64,000 nucleotides of DNA from Streptococcus parasanguinis CC87K (GTDB lineage: Bacteria > Bacillota > Bacilli > Lactobacillales > Streptococcaceae), in NCBI RefSeq assembly GCF_000507765.1, contig NZ_KI669402.1, positions 248,001-312,000 on the forward strand, given 5' to 3'. Within the stretch, counting starts at the first letter, position 1. Every line of letters begins with the position of its first letter. The translations under genes and the position numbers were made by a program. This document shows positions 8,972 to 16,609 of this stretch, piece by piece. The notes beneath the pieces were generated by a model that saw nothing but the letters and a program-made list of their open reading frames with translations, had not been told where the DNA came from and did no database searches.

Positions 8972-10243
8972 ATGCCCGACAATCTCGCACTCCGTATGCG
9001 ACCACGAACGATCGATCAAGTCATCGGTCAACAGCACCTGGTCGGAGAAGGCAAAATCATTCGCCGCATGGTCGAAGCCAATCGTCTGTCCTCTATGATT
9101 CTCTATGGACCTCCGGGGATCGGAAAGACCAGTATTGCTTCTGCGATCGCAGGAACGACCAAGTATGCTTTTCGGACCTTTAATGCAACGGTTGACAGTA
9201 AAAAACGCCTACAAGAAATCGCAGAGGAGGCCAAATTTTCTGGTGGCTTGGTCCTGCTCTTGGACGAAATCCATCGCCTCGATAAAACCAAACAAGATTT
9301 TCTCCTGCCTTTGCTCGAAAGTGGTCTGGTCATCATGATCGGTGCAACAACTGAAAATCCCTTTTTCTCTGTCACACCCGCTATTCGTAGCCGCGTACAA
9401 ATCTTTGAGCTGGAACCGTTGACGACAGAGGAGGTCAAGCAAGCTCTAAAAACGGCGCTGGATGATCCCGAGCGTGGCTTTGACTTTCCAGTCGTGCTCG
9501 ATGAGGACGCTTTGGATTTCATCGCTACCTCAACCAATGGAGATCTTCGCTCTGCCTTTAATTCTCTCGATCTGGCTGTGCTGTCGACCTCTGAAAATGC
9601 AGAAGGGATCCGCCATATTACACTAGAGATCATGGAAAACAGCCTCCAGCGTAGCTACATCACCATGGACAAAGATGGAGACGGCCACTACGATGTGCTC
9701 TCTGCCCTGCAAAAATCTATCCGTGGTTCGGATGTCGATGCTAGTCTCCACTATGCCGCTCGTTTGATCGAAGCCGGAGATCTACCCAGCCTCGCTCGTC
9801 GCTTGACCGTCATCGCCTATGAGGATATCGGCCTAGCCAATCCAGATGCGCAGATTCATACCGTAACAGCCCTTCAGGCAGCTGAGCGCATCGGCTTTCC
9901 TGAGGCCCGCATTCTCATCGCCAACATCGTCATCGATCTAGCCCTTTCACCTAAATCCAACTCAGCCTACGTCGCGATGGATAAGGCGCTGGCTGACCTT
10001 AGAAGTTCTGGCAACCTTCCCATTCCTCGCCACCTCCGCGATGGCCATTATGCTGGAAGCAAGGAACTGGGAAATGCGCAAAACTATAAATACCCTCACA
10101 ACTACCCTGGCAACTGGGTCAATCAGGACTACCTGCCAGATAAGCTCAAACACGCTTCCTACTTTATTCCCAATGAAAACGGCAAGTACGAGCGTGCTCT
10201 CGGAGCCACCAAGGAGAAGATTGATCAATTTAAGAAAAAGTGA
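8972..10243 (+). CDS. rarA: Replication-associated recombination protein A (AAA+ ATPase)
   Basis: RarA (MgsA) is a clamp-loader-like AAA+ ATPase that acts at stalled replication forks. The 423-residue protein has the N-terminal MRPRTIDQVIGQ motif, Walker A GPPGIGKTS at 46-54 and Walker B LLLDEIHR. The ATG at 8972 is used because AAGGAGAAGG precedes it; an upstream TTG would add eleven unlikely residues. It is followed by 6S RNA and tRNA-Lys, the usual order in Firmicutes. Confidence 0.94.
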   Translation: MPDNLALRMRPRTIDQVIGQQHLVGEGKIIRRMVEANRLSSMILYGPPGIGKTSIASAIAGTTKYAFRTFNATVDSKKRLQEIAEEAKFSGGLVLLLDEIHRLDKTKQDFLLPLLESGLVIMIGATTENPFFSVTPAIRSRVQIFELEPLTTEEVKQALKTALDDPERGFDFPVVLDEDALDFIATSTNGDLRSAFNSLDLAVLSTSENAEGIRHITLEIMENSLQRSYITMDKDGDGHYDVLSALQKSIRGSDVDASLHYAARLIEAGDLPSLARRLTVIAYEDIGLANPDAQIHTVTALQAAERIGFPEARILIANIVIDLALSPKSNSAYVAMDKALADLRSSGNLPIPRHLRDGHYAGSKELGNAQNYKYPHNYPGNWVNQDYLPDKLKHASYFIPNENGKYERALGATKEKIDQFKKK

Positions 10244-10272
10244 CATCGGTTTCAAAAAATTGAGATTTTCCC

Positions 10273-10300
10273 TTGAAATATTTTCAAAATGTGGTATCAT
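10273..10300 (+). promoter_or_regulatory. Promoter of 6S RNA
   Basis: TTGAAA (10273-10278) and TATCAT (10295-10300) are 16 bases apart, placing transcription start near 10307, at the beginning of the 6S RNA fold. Confidence 0.6.
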
Positions 10301-10308
10301 ATACATAT

Positions 10309-10500
10309 AGAAACGCTGTGGTGTACGACTTCACACTTAAGTGTTGACCGACTATTTTTTGTATTATTAGGGAAACAAAAGACTTCTGGCAGTATGCAGG
10401 CCGTTTCACGCGGAAGCAGCTAAGTCAGAGCGAGTTGCCCACCTGCTTAATTGCGCGGGTTCAATACAAATCGTGAAGTTTCGGCACCAATACAGCTTTT
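10309..10500 (+). ncRNA. ssrS: 6S RNA, regulator of RNA polymerase
   Basis: The roughly 190-base segment folds as one long interrupted rod: GCTGT/ACAGC, then GGTG/CACC, CTTCAC/GTGAAG and, further in, TTTGTATT/AATACAAA, with bulges between. It has its own promoter, ends in a T-run, and lies between rarA and a tRNA-Lys, the known Firmicute location of 6S RNA. 6S RNA mimics an open promoter and sequesters housekeeping RNA polymerase. The call rests on fold and synteny; a covariance search would confirm it. Confidence 0.75.
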
Positions 10501-10507
10501 TATATTT

Positions 10508-10580
10508 GCCTCCTTAGCTCAGTTGGTAGAGCAGTAGACTCTTAATCTATGGGTCACAGGTTCGAGCCCTGTAGGGGGCA
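10508..10580 (+). tRNA. tRNA-Lys (anticodon CUU)
   Basis: A 73-base cloverleaf: acceptor GCCTCCT paired with AGGGGGC, D-stem GCTC/GAGC, anticodon loop CTCTTAA giving anticodon CUU, T-loop TTCGAGC and discriminator A. CCA is not encoded. Its 3' end is the integration site of the adjacent mobile element. Confidence 0.95.
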
Positions 10581-10581
10581 T
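10570..10581 (+). repeat. Left attachment core (att) in tRNA-Lys
   Basis: TGTAGGGGGCAT overlaps the last bases of tRNA-Lys and is repeated exactly at 15595-15606. It is the likely crossover core. Confidence 0.7.
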
Positions 10582-10594
10582 CTAAATCAACAGG

Positions 10595-10622
10595 AAAAAG
10601 CCTTGATTTATAAGGCTTTTTT
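10595..10622 (+). terminator. Terminator after tRNA-Lys
   Basis: AAAAAGCCTTG and its complement ending AAGGCTTTTTT form a hairpin with a T-tail. A near-identical hairpin stands at the other end of the mobile element. Confidence 0.75.
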
Positions 10623-10638
10623 GCTTGTCTATAACTGA

Positions 10639-10659
10639 TTTGCCCCATCATTTGCCCCA
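10639..10659 (+). repeat. Paired TTTGCCCCA repeats near the left end
   Basis: TTTGCCCCA occurs at 10639-10647 and 10651-10659, 12 bases apart, immediately downstream of the integrase gene. A second pair in the same orientation lies near the right end. They are candidate arm-type binding sites for the integrase or excisionase. Confidence 0.55.
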
Positions 10660-10666
10660 CATTTTT

Positions 10667-11806
10667 TTATGAGCAATCTTTCCAGACATCTCTAATTTGA
10701 TTAAATTCTTCAAAAATTTTCTCTTCTAAAGTGTGTCCATATACTTCTACTAACATTGAAATATCTTTATGCCCTAGAATTTTTGCAATAACTCCAAGGT
10801 CAAATCCTTTGTGCCAGAGGTAGCTTCCATAGGTATGACGTGCTCCTTTTGTCGTGATAATTGGATAAATATCTAATTCATTTAAAAGAACACTCAAAGC
10901 TTTATTGACACTTGCAATATCTGGTACCAAGTGAATATATCCATAATGCTGAAAAATCATTTTATACCTATTCTTGATTCCTAGCTCTTTATTAGCCTTC
11001 TCCTGTTCAATTTTTAGGTCTTGTAATATCTTAATACATTCTTCGTCTATCGGTACCATCCGAATAGACGTTTTGTTTTTTGGAGGGACAAATTTATGAG
11101 AAAGGGTATTAAACCTCCTATATGTTTTTAGCAGTCCTCTGTCAAAGTCAACTTCATTCCAAGTTAACGCTATTAACTCTCCAAACCTCATGCCTGTTTT
11201 TAATAGAAAATAGATGATATAAGGAACAATTGAACGTTGGTAATCAAATTTTCTCTTTACTGCTAAAAGTAAATCCAGATAGTCCTTTTCTGTATGTAAA
11301 TATTTCTCTTCTGTCATCTGTTGTTCTTTGGATGAAAATAACTCGACATGTTGTGTAAAATCATCTATTAGAACTTTGTCAGCAATTGCCATTTGGATGC
11401 TCTGATGAATCCCAGTATTCAATCTACCAAGAAAATTTCTACCAACTGTCTGCCCATACTTATTCATAATTCTTTGGTATTCACTCGCACGAATTTGAGT
11501 GACTTTTTTATTTCCAAATAATCTTTCAATTGTGTTTTTACGGAGAAGATATTTTTTCTTTGTCTCTTCTGACCTACTACTCGGTAGAATTTTTAGTTCA
11601 AGCCATTCTTGATACAGATCTACAAGAGAAATATCTCTCGAAATTCTTTTCCCTAAACGAAGTTCTTGCAGAATCGGTTCAGCTTCTGACTCTGCAAGTT
11701 TTTTTGTTTTAAAACCGCTATTATGAGCAATAGTTTTTCCTTCGCTACGAATTTCATAGGTCCATAAATTACTATCTCCCCGCTTTCGATAACGAACACT
11801 TGCCAT
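10667..11806 (-). CDS. int: Tyrosine recombinase (integrase)
   Basis: A 379-residue phage/ICE-type integrase with an N-terminal arm-binding domain, a core-binding domain (about residues 60-160) and a catalytic domain. Visible catalytic residues are Arg207 (GMRFGEL), Arg323 (GARHT), His346 (ILGHKD) and nucleophile Tyr356 (EVYGH). The first His of the usual HxxR box is replaced by Lys320, as in several streptococcal element integrases. It lies at the tRNA-Lys end and its stop codon is only a few bases from the paired TTTGCCCCA repeats. It should catalyse insertion into the tRNA 3' end. Confidence 0.93.
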   Translation of the reverse strand: MASVRYRKRGDSNLWTYEIRSEGKTIAHNSGFKTKKLAESEAEPILQELRLGKRISRDISLVDLYQEWLELKILPSSRSEETKKKYLLRKNTIERLFGNKKVTQIRASEYQRIMNKYGQTVGRNFLGRLNTGIHQSIQMAIADKVLIDDFTQHVELFSSKEQQMTEEKYLHTEKDYLDLLLAVKRKFDYQRSIVPYIIYFLLKTGMRFGELIALTWNEVDFDRGLLKTYRRFNTLSHKFVPPKNKTSIRMVPIDEECIKILQDLKIEQEKANKELGIKNRYKMIFQHYGYIHLVPDIASVNKALSVLLNELDIYPIITTKGARHTYGSYLWHKGFDLGVIAKILGHKDISMLVEVYGHTLEEKIFEEFNQIRDVWKDCS

Positions 11807-11807
11807 A

Positions 11808-11996
11808 TTACGCCACCTCTGTTCCTAGAATCTCATTTACAACACTTTTTGGAACAACCATCAAACGTTTGCGATTATAAAATGTATAGCCTCGTGATAC
11901 AAGTAATTCTCTTGCCTGATGAATGATATCATTCGCTGTATGAGGGCGATAGCCCATTTCAATTAATTCTTTGTTACTAATTAAATTATTATCCAT
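11808..11996 (-). CDS. DUF3173 excisionase-like protein
   Basis: A 62-residue protein with a compact helix-turn-helix pattern (NKELIEMGYRPHTANDIIHQ) of the DUF3173 type that commonly precedes integrase genes in streptococcal integrative elements. A recombination directionality role is inferred from position, one base upstream of int. Confidence 0.7.
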   Translation of the reverse strand: MDNNLISNKELIEMGYRPHTANDIIHQARELLVSRGYTFYNRKRLMVVPKSVVNEILGTEVA

Positions 11997-12007
11997 AGTT
12001 ATCCTCC

Positions 12008-12985
12008 TTAATTATTTTCTAAATTCAGAAACTCACCTACAAGTAGTTGTAATTCTGCATTTAATTTAGAGAGATTCTGTGTTAATACTTCTTTTAATTC
12101 TTCCGCAAATTGGTTCGTTTCCTCTCTCAATAGTTTGCGGACTCTTGTTTTTTTCTTTTTGATGCTGTCTGATTTTAAATTTGGAAAAGCCAATGATAAC
12201 AGTTCAGGATTGTTGAGAAAGATAATTGTAAATGCTCTTTGATCCACTCGAATATGTTCTAGCTTATAAAATCCGAAATTATCAAGTCGATTCATAATAT
12301 CTTGGACCATCTCCTCACCAATCGCTTTGGTTCTGAGTTGGAACTCCAGTCTCCACCAAAACGGATTTACAGCCAAATCTAGCTTCTCTTCGCGCTTGTG
12401 AGCAATGATTTCTTTATTCTTATCATATAACCTAACTTGTACATTACTACCACTAGAACCCCAATATTTCGTCTCTAATTCGCCCCCTCTACCGTAGAAG
12501 ACCTTATGGGTAACACCACCTTTAATATGTTGCAAATTAACGATTTCAGGTCTGTTGAAAATGTCAAATGCCAAATCAAAACGAGACAAACGTACCGTCA
12601 ATGAATTCAATCTAGCAAAGTACATTAATTGTCTCCATACTTTCATTCCATCAAATTCTTTTAAAGTATTAGGATTGAAATCAATTCGAATCAATTGTTC
12701 ACCTCCATAAATGGCTAATTGGAAAAATATAATATTGATTGAATCATACTCATTAAAAACTTTAACTAAAGTAAAGACATCATCTCGTACGTTATCATGT
12801 ATTTCAAATGAATCAACTCTTGTACTTATTGCCTGTTTCAGATTTTTGAAAATTCGTCTTAGGGAACCAATGTCTGTATCCCAGATAACCGTTAATCTAT
12901 CAATACTGACATCTAACCGCTGTACTAATTCTCCTACATCACATCGTTCTTGAATACTTCTTAAATCTTGTATAGAAACCAACAA
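12008..12985 (-). CDS. Rep_trans-family replication initiator or relaxase
   Basis: A 325-residue protein with the rolling-circle Rep_trans signature: SRFDLAFDI at about residue 135, followed by KYWGSSGSNVQVRLYDKNKE and WWRLEFQLR. The family includes pT181-type Rep proteins and ICE relaxases of the MobT/NicK type. It could nick an origin for autonomous replication or transfer of the excised circle. The start is a TTG at 12985 with AAAGGGGG upstream. It heads the rep-DUF3173-int operon; the folded region just upstream is a plausible target. Confidence 0.8.
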   Translation of the reverse strand: MLVSIQDLRSIQERCDVGELVQRLDVSIDRLTVIWDTDIGSLRRIFKNLKQAISTRVDSFEIHDNVRDDVFTLVKVFNEYDSINIIFFQLAIYGGEQLIRIDFNPNTLKEFDGMKVWRQLMYFARLNSLTVRLSRFDLAFDIFNRPEIVNLQHIKGGVTHKVFYGRGGELETKYWGSSGSNVQVRLYDKNKEIIAHKREEKLDLAVNPFWWRLEFQLRTKAIGEEMVQDIMNRLDNFGFYKLEHIRVDQRAFTIIFLNNPELLSLAFPNLKSDSIKKKKTRVRKLLREETNQFAEELKEVLTQNLSKLNAELQLLVGEFLNLENN

Positions 12986-13089
12986 AATTGTCCCCCTTTC
13001 TTTTAGATTTTTTAGGTCTCAGAAACACCGTCAAATCAACGTTTGTTCGTTCCGTCGTTCTTTGGGCGTTGCCCTAAGTGTACCTTTTT

Positions 13090-13207
13090 GCTGGCTGTTA
13101 GAATAGCCAGCTTTTGCTTGGCTAGAAATTGTCTGGACGGCAGTCTGCAGGACTTCGCCTGACTTCCCGTCAGGCTCGTCCCTTGTCCTTGTCCACACAA
13201 TTTCTAG
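13090..13207. other. Strongly folded origin-like region (oriT or single-strand origin candidate)
   Basis: The 436-base gap 12986-13421 holds no convincing gene but nested inverted repeats: GCTGGCT/AGCCAGC (13090-13111), 17-base arms 13122-13138 and 13191-13207 that pair with one C-C mismatch, and within them GCCTGAC/GTCAGGC (13157-13175). It lies upstream of the Rep_trans gene. Such nested hairpins are typical of nicking or single-strand origins; the assignment is inference. Confidence 0.5.
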
Positions 13208-13298
13208 CTCCAAGGCTTCGAATAGTCATAAGTCATAGTCTCGTCCTCAACTTCCTCCCCACTCACCAATCCTAAACTTACGAGCTATTTTTGTATTA

Positions 13299-13324
13299 TT
13301 TATAACTTATTTATAAGTTATAAA
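13299..13324. promoter_or_regulatory. Palindromic operator upstream of the XRE gene
   Basis: A perfect inverted repeat with 11-base arms TTTATAACTTA/TAAGTTATAAA. Related half-sites occur at 13273-13280 and 13362-13380. It lies between the leftward rep operon and the rightward repressor gene, as expected for a phage-like operator. Confidence 0.5.
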
Positions 13325-13364
13325 TATATTTTATAAAAAATATTTTAATTAGTCAACTAAAAAC

Positions 13365-13393
13365 TTGATTTGTAAGTTTATAGGTGATAAAAT
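13365..13393 (+). promoter_or_regulatory. Promoter of the XRE repressor gene
   Basis: TTGATT (13365-13370) and TAAAAT (13388-13393) are 17 bases apart; the -35 lies inside the imperfect palindrome AAACTT-N7-AAGTTT, suggesting autoregulation. Confidence 0.6.
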
Positions 13394-13421
13394 AAGTTAA
13401 AAATAAAAATAGGAGTTTCCC

Positions 13422-13931
13422 ATGACCTTTATTATTCAAAATTTTGGACCCAATTTGGCACGACTACGCATAGAAAAAGGAGTAAGCCAAACTCAACTAG
13501 CTGAAGATTTAGGAATCGGTAAACAGTCCATCTCTGATTACGAAAAACAAAAAAGCTATCCTACCTTTGCAAATTTGGATAAGATAGCAGAATATTTTAA
13601 TGCAACTCCAACCCAACTCTTTGGAACGAGTAAAGAGATTGAGTTAGAAAAGAGTGTTCTTGAATCTAATGAATACTCTGATAAAGTAAGTGAAATCTTA
13701 AAAGCTGTTAAATACATCGAGCATTTCCTACATACTGATGGACAGTACTTAGAGGATTTACTTTACCTAACAAGAGGCAACCAACTATACACAGAAGATG
13801 GAAAAGAGTTGTATATTGATCCAACTTCTCAGAAAAGAACACTTCATACCCAATATGAACCTGGTTTTATTGAAGCAAGAGATAAATCTCCACTAGAACT
13901 CTTAATTGAAAATAAGGAGCTATTAGATTAA
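13422..13931 (+). CDS. XRE-family transcriptional regulator
   Basis: The 169-residue protein has a Cro/cI-type helix-turn-helix at residues about 11-65 (RLRIEKGVSQTQLAEDLGIG) and an uncharacterised C-terminal region without an obvious peptidase motif. AGGAG precedes the ATG. Divergent to the rep-int operon with palindromic operators between them, it is the probable maintenance repressor of the element. Confidence 0.85.
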   Translation: MTFIIQNFGPNLARLRIEKGVSQTQLAEDLGIGKQSISDYEKQKSYPTFANLDKIAEYFNATPTQLFGTSKEIELEKSVLESNEYSDKVSEILKAVKYIEHFLHTDGQYLEDLLYLTRGNQLYTEDGKELYIDPTSQKRTLHTQYEPGFIEARDKSPLELLIENKELLD

Positions 13932-13934
13932 ATA

Positions 13935-13962
13935 AAAAAAGCGAGTTTTAGGCTCGCTTTTT
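13935..13962 (+). terminator. Terminator after the XRE gene
   Basis: AAAAAGCGAG and CTCGCTTTTT form a hairpin with a T-tail directly after the stop codon. Confidence 0.8.
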
Positions 13963-14106
13963 CTATTGTATAATCTTATTCTTCATTATCAATCGTCAAA
14001 CACACCGCCTGTAAGCTGGTACGTGAGGTAAATGTGCTCCGAGATTTTGACAATTCGCGTCACATGAAGTTATTTAAGCATCTCCTTTTCTCTCATTACC
14101 ATTTTC

Positions 14107-14115
14107 TGTTATAAT
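14107..14115 (+). promoter_or_regulatory. Extended -10 promoter of ltrA
   Basis: TGTTATAAT is a consensus TATAAT box with a TGn extension, 33 bases upstream of the ltrA start. Confidence 0.5.
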
Positions 14116-14147
14116 AAATTGTACTTCTAGAATAGAAAGGTCTTAAG

Positions 14148-15293
14148 ATGACAACTCTTGTTAAACATAAACGTGTAAATTATTCAGAACTTTTTTATGA
14201 TCTAGTTTTTGTTTTTGCGATTTCAAAAGTAACTACTTTAATTCACCATCTTCATAACGGTATTTTGACTTGGAATTCTTTGCTTGATTTTTTCATGTCT
14301 GTCTTGCTTCTCATCAATGCCTGGATGATTCAAACCGTTTATACCAATCGCTATGGAAAGAACTCTATATTTAACATGGTAATCATGTTTATCAATATGG
14401 GACTTTTACTCTTTATATCCAATTTGATTAAAGATGATTGGCAACAATATTTTCATTATGTCTGTTGGGCTATTGGTACATTAACCCTTACCTTATTTTT
14501 TCAATATTTGGTTGAGTTTTTTAAAAAATCAACCGATAATGTTCATAGGGAAAGTATCAAAGGTTTTCTATGGATAACAGGTCTACGAAGTTTAGAAATC
14601 TATCTAGCAGCTCTTCTTCCTATTTACATTGGAGTCTATATCCTTTATGCTAGTATTCTGCTAACATTTATTACGCCAATTACCTCGATTAGTAAAGATG
14701 AACATTTCCAGATAGTTCTCCCCCATTTAATCGAGCGCATCTCCCTTCTTGTCATTATTACGTTTGGAGAGATGATTATGGAGCTAGTTAACTTCTTTAC
14801 AATCGAGAAATTCTCGATTTATTCGGTTCTTTATTTCATTATTATGCTTTCTCTGTTCTTGTTTTATTTTGTTCAATTCGACCATGCTATTGATGAAGAA
14901 TCTAATCAAAAGGGACTATTTCTAATTTACAGTCACTATCCTATTTTCATTGGACTTCTTATGATGACCGTTTCGATGAGTTTTCTTCTGAATCCTGAAA
15001 CTAATCTTCTCTTTGCAACCAGCTTCTTTTATATCGGAATTGGCCTCTTCCAAGCTGCTGTCCTAGCAAATGGGCCCTATAACAAACACTATCTTCGCTA
15101 TTCGAAAAGTTACTACTGTGTCCAAGCTACACTCTATCTGGCTGCCTTGATTCTCTCTTTAATCTTTGCTTCTAATCCTATAATAGTAGTAAGTATTACA
15201 ACCATTTTAGCTCTAGCTATAGCTATTCATTCTATTTATTTTTATATGACACAGACTAAAAAACATTCCACACCTTACTGGGAGTTGTTTTAA
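14148..15293 (+). CDS. ltrA: LtrA-family (low temperature requirement A) membrane protein
   Basis: A 381-residue integral membrane protein with about ten hydrophobic segments and the family opening NYSELFYDLVFVFAISKVT. LtrA proteins were linked to growth of Listeria at low temperature; their biochemical role is unknown. A GAAAGG ribosome site and its own promoter precede it and a terminator follows, so it is an autonomous cargo gene inside the mobile element. Confidence 0.85.
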   Translation: MTTLVKHKRVNYSELFYDLVFVFAISKVTTLIHHLHNGILTWNSLLDFFMSVLLLINAWMIQTVYTNRYGKNSIFNMVIMFINMGLLLFISNLIKDDWQQYFHYVCWAIGTLTLTLFFQYLVEFFKKSTDNVHRESIKGFLWITGLRSLEIYLAALLPIYIGVYILYASILLTFITPITSISKDEHFQIVLPHLIERISLLVIITFGEMIMELVNFFTIEKFSIYSVLYFIIMLSLFLFYFVQFDHAIDEESNQKGLFLIYSHYPIFIGLLMMTVSMSFLLNPETNLLFATSFFYIGIGLFQAAVLANGPYNKHYLRYSKSYYCVQATLYLAALILSLIFASNPIIVVSITTILALAIAIHSIYFYMTQTKKHSTPYWELF

Positions 15294-15308
15294 TGAGTTT
15301 ATAACATT

Positions 15309-15339
15309 AAAAAAGCTTTGGGAACCAAGGCTTTTTTTT
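15309..15339 (+). terminator. Terminator after ltrA
   Basis: AAAAAAGCTTTGG and CCAAGGCTTTTTT form a 13-base-pair stem with one G-U pair and a T-tail. Confidence 0.75.
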
Positions 15340-15594
15340 CATTAATTTGTTTTTCCATTTTATCCTCCGATTTGAACTCGCACTGACATTTATTTATAAC
15401 AACACTATATATCTAGTATGGCATAATCATTAGGTATTATAGATTTTCAAACCAAATGTGAGTCATTCGTTTTTGCCCCACTTTTGCCCCATTTTGAAAT
15501 ATTTACATTGAAAATACCTAAAAGTATTTCCCTAAAATCAGCTATATTTCAACATTTTTGTTTATTTTCAATATGAAAAGTTCTTACAAATTCA
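15340..15594. other. Non-coding right arm of the mobile element
   Basis: No gene is visible between ltrA and the right core repeat. The only recognised structure is the second TTTGCCCCA pair. Confidence 0.5.
15472..15491 (+). repeat. Paired TTTGCCCCA repeats near the right end
   Basis: TTTGCCCCA occurs at 15472-15480 and 15483-15491, 11 bases apart, in the same orientation as the left pair. Confidence 0.55.
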
Positions 15595-15606
15595 TGTAGG
15601 GGGCAT
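15595..15606 (+). repeat. Right attachment core (att)
   Basis: An exact copy of TGTAGGGGGCAT from the tRNA-Lys 3' end. The chromosomal terminator hairpin follows. Confidence 0.7.
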
Positions 15607-15617
15607 TTTTTATGCAC

Positions 15618-15645
15618 AAAAAGCCTTGAAAACCAAGGCTTTTTT
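15618..15645 (+). terminator. Original tRNA-Lys terminator, displaced
   Basis: AAAAAGCCTTG/CAAGGCTTTTTT is followed by GCTTGTCT, as after tRNA-Lys at 10595-10629. This is probably the native terminator, separated from its gene by the insertion. Confidence 0.65.
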
Positions 15646-15689
15646 GCTTGTCTTAAGAGTACTTAGCTCACTTTTTTATGAATACAAAT

Positions 15690-15718
15690 AAGCGAGCTTC
15701 ATGACAAAGCTCGCTTTT
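15690..15718. terminator. Hairpin, probable terminator
   Basis: AAGCGAGCT and AGCTCGCTT form a nine-base-pair stem. It lies downstream of abiEii; the T-run is short on either strand, so the direction is unclear. Confidence 0.45.
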
Positions 15719-15787
15719 ATCTAACACATCGTTATAATCTCAAAACCACCTCGGAGGTAGTTTGTTAATGAAAGTCTATATTAGGTA

Positions 15788-16609
15788 TCATAATTCTAAC
15801 AATAGCTGTTGAACAACTTCCAAAACATCCCTGAAAGAAATAGAAGTTGCATAAGGGTAATGAGACTGATAATTTTCCCAATGACGCGCCAATGTTATAT
15901 CATCCTTCATCTCATCAATCATATTTTGAAAATCTACTACATCTAACGTTGTCTGACGATAGGAAAATGTTGCCTCGCAAGCTGATCGAAGCTTTTTACT
16001 ATCCAATCGGCTTTTTTCCATACTATAAATTACATACACATCATAAAAATCCTTGCTTCGAGTGTTAAAGAAAGATCTTCGATAAATCGTTTCTAATTTT
16101 TCAGCCAATATTGTCTCCAAATTATAGGCCACGATCTCATAGTCAATCTCTTGAAAGAGACTATGATAACGATAGGAAACGGATTTGGGAGTAATAGGAT
16201 CACCAGTCGCAATATCTAAAGGAATTGTCTGACGTATATTATCAAGCCGACATAAAATATGGATTCGATAACCACCATAAGGATCTTCATCTTTAATTTC
16301 ACTTATCTTAGTAATTTCATAATGAACCAAATCATCAGTTAGGATTTCCTTTAAAGTACTTTCTAGTAGAGATTTGTCCATCTTAAATTGTTCTAAAATA
16401 AAATCCATATCAGAAGTTGTTCGACTTTCAACACCAATAATATTGGATAAAAGAAATCCTCCCTTGAATACAAAGTTATGACTATACGGACTAGATGCTA
16501 TCTTTGCAAGTATCGTTTCTAGAAAATAATAAGTTAGCACAACATTGAAATCTACCTGTTTTTCGTTTGAAATTTTATGGCACAGAGCAATCAATCTATC
16601 TTTATTCAT
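15788..16609 (-). CDS. abiEii: AbiEii-type nucleotidyltransferase toxin
   Basis: A 273-residue member of the AbiEii family, the toxin of type IV AbiE toxin-antitoxin systems that give abortive phage infection. The nucleotidyltransferase signature is present: KGG at residues 49-51, TSDMD with Asp67 and Asp69, and a downstream lysine region (LETILAEKLETIYRR). The start codon lies inside the end of abiEi (8-base overlap), giving coupled translation with antitoxin first. All expected motifs are intact. Confidence 0.88.
   Translation of the reverse strand: MNKDRLIALCHKISNEKQVDFNVVLTYYFLETILAKIASSPYSHNFVFKGGFLLSNIIGVESRTTSDMDFILEQFKMDKSLLESTLKEILTDDLVHYEITKISEIKDEDPYGGYRIHILCRLDNIRQTIPLDIATGDPITPKSVSYRYHSLFQEIDYEIVAYNLETILAEKLETIYRRSFFNTRSKDFYDVYVIYSMEKSRLDSKKLRSACEATFSYRQTTLDVVDFQNMIDEMKDDITLARHWENYQSHYPYATSISFRDVLEVVQQLLLEL

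Larger units (their letters stand above)
10570..15606. mobile_element. Integrated mobile element of about 5 kb in tRNA-Lys
   Basis: The element lies between a 12-base repeat TGTAGGGGGCAT at the tRNA 3' end and the same 12 bases at 15595-15606. Inside are integrase, DUF3173, Rep_trans-type protein, a folded non-coding region, XRE repressor and ltrA. Both ends also carry a similar terminator hairpin followed by TTTTTTGCTTGTCT, so the element restores the tRNA end and its terminator on insertion. No coupling or secretion genes are present, which points to an integrative mobilizable or replicative island rather than a self-transmissible ICE. Confidence 0.8.

Noticed and set aside
9103..9633. 176-codon minus-strand frame opposite rarA
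   Set aside because: It is the antisense shadow of an intact, well conserved rarA with typical codon use; serine- and arginine-rich composition is an artefact.
13031..13213. A 60-codon minus-strand ORF in the mobile element
   Set aside because: It runs through the nested inverted repeats, has no ribosome site and its composition follows the hairpins; the region is better read as a structured origin.
13214..13221. TTCGAATA, a cin-box-like sequence in the element
   Set aside because: It lacks the upstream T-tract and no gene starts at a suitable distance downstream.
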